Origin: Lachnospiraceae bacterium
GTDB lineage: Bacteria; Bacillota; Clostridia; Lachnospirales; Lachnospiraceae
DNA length: 46,081 nucleotides
Reading direction: 5' to 3'
Assembly (NCBI GenBank): GCA_900753305.1
Contig: CAADYR010000111.1
Span: 1 to 46,081 of the forward strand
Shown here: piece after piece, positions 42,217 to 46,081 of the stretch
Position numbering within the stretch: position 1 is the stretch's first letter
Layout of the letters: each line of letters begins with the position of its first letter
Translations under genes and position numbers: made by a program
The notes under the pieces: model-generated
The model's input: the letters and a program-made list of their open reading frames with translations, nothing else
Databases searched by the model: none
Told to the model about the DNA's origin: nothing

Positions 42217-42849
42217 ATGAGTCAGAATAAAAGAGAACTGGAAGAAATGCTTTTAAAGCAGCAACAGCAGTCAGAACTTGTAAAAGAAAGTCTTGAGAAG
42301 GCAAAAGAACAGGAAAGAGAGAATGAGAATAATCCATTGTTATCCCTTGAAGAAGTGACGCAGCAGATGGGAACCGGTATGATTTCTTTTCCGGATGCCC
42401 CAATGAGAATCAGGCTTGGTAAATATTTCGATGGACATGTGGCAATTCCCATTCCCATAGATTATCTGAAAGAATATTCCAATCAGGATGGAGTCGTGAC
42501 GTTGCTCAATGATGCGATAGGAATCAGTCTGACGCTGCAGTATACCGTATCCGGAGATCCAACAGTAAGTTTTGAGAGTGTAAAAAAAGGCATGATCAAT
42601 CAGCTCAAGGCAGCAGGAATATATATTGAATTACTGGAAGAGGGAACGGTAGAGGATGAAAATGCTCCGGTTCACTTTATAACATATCGCATGCCGACAG
42701 CAAGAGGAGTTATGTATCAGATGATATTTTATGCGATCCATAAAGAACATAATGGCATGATCATAGGTAATTATAACTGTTTTTATAAGGATCTGCCAAT
42801 CTGGGAGAATGTAATAAAAGCTACAATTTCTTATTTTACATTTTATTAA
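42217..42849 (+). CDS. DcrB/DUF1795-like protein (possible Eag-type chaperone)
   Basis: 210 aa. The first about 50 residues are a charged coiled coil (ELEEMLLKQQQQSELVKESL). The rest matches the DcrB/PsbP-like fold: ISFPDAPMRIRLGKYFDGHV at the start, alternating strands (ISLTLQYTV), and the closing WENVIKATISYFTFY, which mirrors the WexVIkSIxFx ending of DUF1795 proteins. In T6SS, DUF1795 (Eag) proteins hold effectors and hand them to VgrG. Its place between two spike genes supports the same job here. No signal peptide, so cytoplasmic, unlike DcrB itself. Family call is by pattern. Confidence 0.6.
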   Translation: MSQNKRELEEMLLKQQQQSELVKESLEKAKEQERENENNPLLSLEEVTQQMGTGMISFPDAPMRIRLGKYFDGHVAIPIPIDYLKEYSNQDGVVTLLNDAIGISLTLQYTVSGDPTVSFESVKKGMINQLKAAGIYIELLEEGTVEDENAPVHFITYRMPTARGVMYQMIFYAIHKEHNGMIIGNYNCFYKDLPIWENVIKATISYFTFY

Positions 42850-42860
42850 TCTGGAAAGGG

Positions 42861-44273
42861 ATGGTCATAAAGAATTCTATGGAAATCGGAAAAATCAGGA
42901 TTGAAGGAATCAAAGTAGATCTAGTAGAAAATATAAAAATACAGGCAGCTATAAACCAGCATGCCAGGCTGGATATGGTATGCCTGATACAAAAAGAACA
43001 GATACAGGAATGTGTGAAACTGCCACTGCGCGAGAGCGTAGTATCTGTGTGGGAACAGGATACGGAATTATTCTGTGGAACAGTTACAGAAGCGGTATGC
43101 AGGACAAAAAAGGATGGAACAAGGCTGTATGTTACCTTGTTGAACGGCAGTTATTTACTGGACAGGGACAGAAAGTCGAAGTCGTATCAGAATACAGCAA
43201 TGACTTATCAGGAACTGGCACAGGATAAAGCGCTGACAGTTTATGATGGTCCATATAGAGCAATCGGGCATGTAATAATACAGTATAAAGAAACAGACTG
43301 GGAGTTTCTTATAAGGATGGCTTCGCAGATGCATACAGGAGTGTATGCAGATATGAGGCAGAGAAAATGTGTCATTTACTGGGGAATAACAGATATGGAT
43401 TCTGTTAATCAGACACAAATTACAGAATATTCTGTGGAAAAAGATATCGATTATTATAAACAATGTGAACAAAATACAAATGAGAACTGCACTATGGCAG
43501 ACAGTGTTGTGTATGAATTCGAGAGTACAGAGCTGTTTCGGGTAGGAGACACTGTTATGATAGGAACGCAGAAAGTTCACATCATTGAGATGCATTGTGA
43601 AATGGATCAGGCAGCATTCAGAGGAGTGTATAAGGCAAAGTCAAAGGCAGGAATCTGTTATCTTACTCAATTCAGAGAAGATATGCCGGGTACTGCATTA
43701 GAAGGTAAGATCATAGATGTATCAGAGGATAAGGTAAAAGTACATCTGTCAATAGATAAAGAACAGAAAAAGGATAATGCGTACTGGTTTCCTTTTTCAG
43801 CGATGGAGGCTTCCTCCGACGGAAGTGGATGGTATTATATGCCGGAGATAGGGGATCAGGTAAAAGTATGTATACCATCATGGGAGGAGAAGGATGCATT
43901 TGCAGTCAGTGCAGTCAGTACATATGAAAATGCAGACAGTGCAACAGATATGATGGCAGATACAAATGTGAAATATATGAGAAACCCAAGTGGTAAACAG
44001 ATGCAGTTGACTCCGTCACAGATAAAGGCAGATGCAGGAGCCGGAAATGCATTATTAACAATGGACACAGAGGGAAATATTATATTACAGGCAAAACAAA
44101 TGGTATCACTGGAAGCATCAGAAATGATTGAGCTTACCGCAGGAGATACCCTGGATATCAATGCATCCAAAACATTGAATATTAAAGCTGATATGACGGG
44201 CGAAATCATGATGAACGAAGAAGGCGAACTACAGCATTTAGGTGGTCATGTGAATATTAATAGCGAGGAATAG
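42861..44273 (+). CDS. VgrG / gpD-gpV-type spike protein 2
   Basis: 470 aa, parallel to the first spike protein but clearly diverged. The base region (about 1-270) has LIQKEQIQECVKLPL, YKETDWEFLIRMASQMHTGVYA and VGDTVMIGTQKVHI. The OB-fold (about 280-350) has FPFSAMEASSDGSGWYYMP and IGDQVKVCIPSWEEKDAFAV. The tip is a regular beta-prism (GNIILQAKQMVSLEASEMIEL, TLDINASKTLNIKADMTGEIM) ending in INSEE. ATG 42861 directly follows GGAAAGGG, too close for ideal spacing; ATG 42879 is the alternative. Two different spikes in one operon imply two cargo types or a mixed trimer. Confidence 0.82.
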   Translation: MVIKNSMEIGKIRIEGIKVDLVENIKIQAAINQHARLDMVCLIQKEQIQECVKLPLRESVVSVWEQDTELFCGTVTEAVCRTKKDGTRLYVTLLNGSYLLDRDRKSKSYQNTAMTYQELAQDKALTVYDGPYRAIGHVIIQYKETDWEFLIRMASQMHTGVYADMRQRKCVIYWGITDMDSVNQTQITEYSVEKDIDYYKQCEQNTNENCTMADSVVYEFESTELFRVGDTVMIGTQKVHIIEMHCEMDQAAFRGVYKAKSKAGICYLTQFREDMPGTALEGKIIDVSEDKVKVHLSIDKEQKKDNAYWFPFSAMEASSDGSGWYYMPEIGDQVKVCIPSWEEKDAFAVSAVSTYENADSATDMMADTNVKYMRNPSGKQMQLTPSQIKADAGAGNALLTMDTEGNIILQAKQMVSLEASEMIELTAGDTLDINASKTLNIKADMTGEIMMNEEGELQHLGGHVNINSEE

Positions 44274-44276
44274 ACA

Positions 44277-45416
44277 ATGGACAGAGCACTTGCACTGGAG
44301 AAACTGAAAGGAACATTTGAATTAAAAAAAGATAACACGCAACGGCAATACGAATTGATACTGCAAAAACATAAAGTGCAGTTAACGCAAAAGTTACTGG
44401 AAGCGGTTCTGCAGTTAAGAAAGCATTATCCGATACGTGTTCTGCAATTTCAGCTTATGAGAACGGATCTGTATCAGGACAAGTATCGCATAGAGGTATG
44501 TGGATATAATAAAAACTGGTATTTGGATGAGGAAAGAACAACAGCATATGTGGATATTGCATATTTATTCATGCCATTTCAAAAGCTGAAGCAGGAATTA
44601 GAACAGGGAATTTCTGTATATATGGGAGCAGTATCACTGTATGATATCAACAATATGGTGAATGAATTCTTCATATCCTGCTTTAATCATTCAGCAATGC
44701 AAATGAGAGAGGGATTTTATCTGTTTGATGAGTGGCTGTTGAGTAATAGCAGAACATACAGAAAACCATATCGTGTAATGTGGGGAGAGTACAGGGGAAG
44801 AGTTGATGTTCTGTATTTGCAGGATGAGTATGGTAAGGAAGCCAAAGATCTGATCAAGGTATGTGAGCATGATAAGAAAGCAGGACATCAGTTCGTCAGT
44901 TCCGTACATAGCAATTTAAAGGATATGCGGTTAAAAGGAGAAAAATTTGCATATTTGAATGTGAAAAAAAGCAGTATGCAGTATGTCGAATTTGAACATT
45001 GCCAATTCGGTGAAAGCATGTTTCAGGAAAGCGTTATGGATTGGTGTTCCTACAATGGAAGTACGTTTTATGGCTGTAACTTCAGCAGAATAAAAGGATA
45101 TCAGTTAGGATTTGCCAATACAGTGATCACGAATTCATCTTTTGAAGGAATAAATTTACGTAGAGGAAATTTTCAGGGTGCAAGACTGGTAGCAGTTGAT
45201 TTTGGTAAAAGTAATTTGAGTGAATGCAATTTTCGTAATACGACATTATCCATGGTAGATCTAAGAGCAGAAAGTCTGGAAGGAATAGATCTGACAGATG
45301 CCAGAATGGAAGAAGTATACATCAATGAGAAAGATATGGAACTGCTTCATCTTACAGAGCAGCAAAAGGAAAATGTATATGTCCTGAAGGAAGCATATGG
45401 GGATAAAATATCATGA
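44277..45416 (+). CDS. Pentapeptide-repeat protein of the operon
   Basis: 379 aa. The N-terminal about 210 residues are unique, helical with aromatic-rich strands (FYLFDEWLLSNSRTYRKPYRV, VDVLYLQDEYG). The C-terminal about 140 residues form a pentapeptide-repeat beta-helix in A(D/N)LXX style (LKDMRLKGEKFAYLNVKKSS ... GINLRRGNFQGARLVAVDFG, SNLSECNFRNTTLSMVDLRA). Pentapeptide proteins sit next to VgrG genes in several T6SS loci, both as effectors and as adaptors. It starts 3 nt after the second spike gene (GAGGAA 6 nt upstream) and its stop overlaps the next start (ATGA). Confidence 0.85.
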   Translation: MDRALALEKLKGTFELKKDNTQRQYELILQKHKVQLTQKLLEAVLQLRKHYPIRVLQFQLMRTDLYQDKYRIEVCGYNKNWYLDEERTTAYVDIAYLFMPFQKLKQELEQGISVYMGAVSLYDINNMVNEFFISCFNHSAMQMREGFYLFDEWLLSNSRTYRKPYRVMWGEYRGRVDVLYLQDEYGKEAKDLIKVCEHDKKAGHQFVSSVHSNLKDMRLKGEKFAYLNVKKSSMQYVEFEHCQFGESMFQESVMDWCSYNGSTFYGCNFSRIKGYQLGFANTVITNSSFEGINLRRGNFQGARLVAVDFGKSNLSECNFRNTTLSMVDLRAESLEGIDLTDARMEEVYINEKDMELLHLTEQQKENVYVLKEAYGDKIS

Positions 45417-45934
45417 AATATTATGAGTTAAAGCAAGATAGAAAATTGAGAAATTTAATAGAAATAGAAGGCTTTCATGGTTGTCCTGACATAGTGTTGG
45501 ACCGGAATATGGCAGAGCAGTTTAATAAATGCACCATATTATATGTCAAGGGAACACAGGAGAGTCAATATCCGGATATGATACAGTCTCCGGTACTTAT
45601 GGTATCAGAGAAAATGTATCAGGTCTTGAAATATTATGATAATAACGTAATATACAAAATAGTAGTATTGATGGACAGACAACAGAAATGTCAGAATGTA
45701 TACCGGCTTGTCCTGCCCATGCAACAGGATGTACTGGATGAACGAACGACTTACGATCATAATGGATTGCTGGATCAGATTGTGATATCTCCCAGGGCTG
45801 ATAAAAGACAGAGAATCTTTTATGTATCAGAAGGAATCACACACCATCTCATTGTAACACAGGATGTGTTGGAAAGTATGCTGGCACTTAACAGTATAGG
45901 AATCTGTTATAAAGAGTTAGGGGAGAATGCATGA
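45413..45934 (+). CDS. Unknown protein, possible Imm11-type immunity protein
   Basis: 173 aa, soluble, mixed alpha/beta. Parts such as PVLMVSEKMYQVLKYYDNNV, YRLVLPMQQDVLDERTT, and the ending RIFYVSEGITHHLIVTQDV with LNSIGICYKEL resemble the Imm11/DUF1629 group found next to polymorphic toxins, but this is a weak memory match. ATG 45413 overlaps the previous stop, with GGGGAT 9 nt upstream. If it is an immunity protein, the neighbouring pentapeptide protein or a downstream gene could be the toxin. Confidence 0.6.
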   Translation: MKYYELKQDRKLRNLIEIEGFHGCPDIVLDRNMAEQFNKCTILYVKGTQESQYPDMIQSPVLMVSEKMYQVLKYYDNNVIYKIVVLMDRQQKCQNVYRLVLPMQQDVLDERTTYDHNGLLDQIVISPRADKRQRIFYVSEGITHHLIVTQDVLESMLALNSIGICYKELGENA

Positions 45935-46081
45935 GAAAAAAATGGAGTGTACTGGCAGTTCTGGGGTGTATACTGGTATGTTTAAGCGGGTGTGCCAACA
46001 GACATGAGAAGAACAATGAAGAAATGCTGGCACACATGAAGGAAAAATATGGAGTAGAGTTCGAAATACAGAATTACATTC
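45931..46081 (+). CDS. Lipoprotein, 3' end outside window
   Basis: Start ATG 45931 overlaps the previous stop by four bases (ATGA), with GGGGAGA upstream. The first 50 residues show a lipoprotein signal (MRKKWSVLAVLGCILVCLSG, lipobox LSGC) and then a charged helix (HEKNNEEMLAHMKEKYGVEF). Truncated by the window end, so family and length are unknown. In the operon it could anchor an apparatus to the membrane, like TssJ in T6SS, or be a substrate; both are guesses. Confidence 0.75.
   Translation, partial: MRKKWSVLAVLGCILVCLSGCANRHEKNNEEMLAHMKEKYGVEFEIQNYI

Noticed and set aside
37088..46081. Prophage remnant
   Set aside because: Spike-like genes are present, but no integrase, terminase, portal, capsid, holin or att-like repeats were seen; the window ends inside the operon, so this is not fully excluded.

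Overview
The window looks like chromosome from a spore-forming, probably motile Lachnospiraceae (Clostridia, Firmicutes), close to Roseburia/Agathobacter in style. The reasons are the moderate-to-low GC, strong AGGAGG ribosome binding sites, a complete spoIIA operon with spoVA genes, a T-box in front of valS, a lipoprotein maltodextrin-uptake cluster of gut-commensal type, and a flagellar-sigma-like promoter. No phage integrase, transposase, CRISPR array or rRNA was seen.

Layout: 1-222 two tRNAs (Leu-UAA, missing its first bases; Arg-ACG) and a terminator. 223-6528 maltodextrin ABC importer (binding lipoprotein and two permeases, no ATPase gene) and a secreted GH13 lipoprotein. 6774-7740 a histidine phosphatase and a small unknown gene. 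7805-10913 (minus) an SH3b surface protein with an acidic Asp/Tyr-rich cytoplasmic tail, and a PadR - DUF1700 - DUF4097 operon with a palindrome over its promoter. 10987-14070 back-to-back promoters, T-box leader and valS. 14126-18492 FapA-like DUF342 protein, folC, a 49-aa gene, and a zinc-ribbon/TPR membrane protein. 18611-21018 spoIIAA-spoIIAB-sigF and a Lachnospiraceae-type unknown gene behind a sigma-28-like promoter. 21079-23472 PHP phosphoesterase and an Orn/Lys/Arg-type decarboxylase. 23551-28166 spoVAA, spoVAB, MATE exporter, spoVAC, lipid kinase and a UBA/DUF4342 protein. 28217-30206 two-component system. 30277-32703 a domain-permuted GH3 glycosidase. 32765-36932 Dabb protein, AsnA, SDR and a divergent acyl-adenylating enzyme.

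From 37088 to the window edge runs one tightly packed plus-strand operon of at least ten genes: four unknown proteins (one with a TssK/phage-fibre-like start, one with a wedge-like C-terminus), two VgrG/gpV-type spike proteins flanking a DcrB/DUF1795-like (Eag-chaperone-like) protein, a pentapeptide-repeat protein, a possible Imm11-type protein and a lipoprotein cut by the window end. This is the most interesting region. It looks like the spike, loading and cargo section of a contractile-injection or type VI-like apparatus in a Gram-positive host. No sheath, tube or ATPase could be recognised inside the window, so the assignment rests on the two spike proteins and their company.

How the parts work together: the first block imports and trims alpha-glucans; the spoIIA/spoVA blocks control forespore gene expression and dipicolinate channel formation; the last block is a candidate delivery system.
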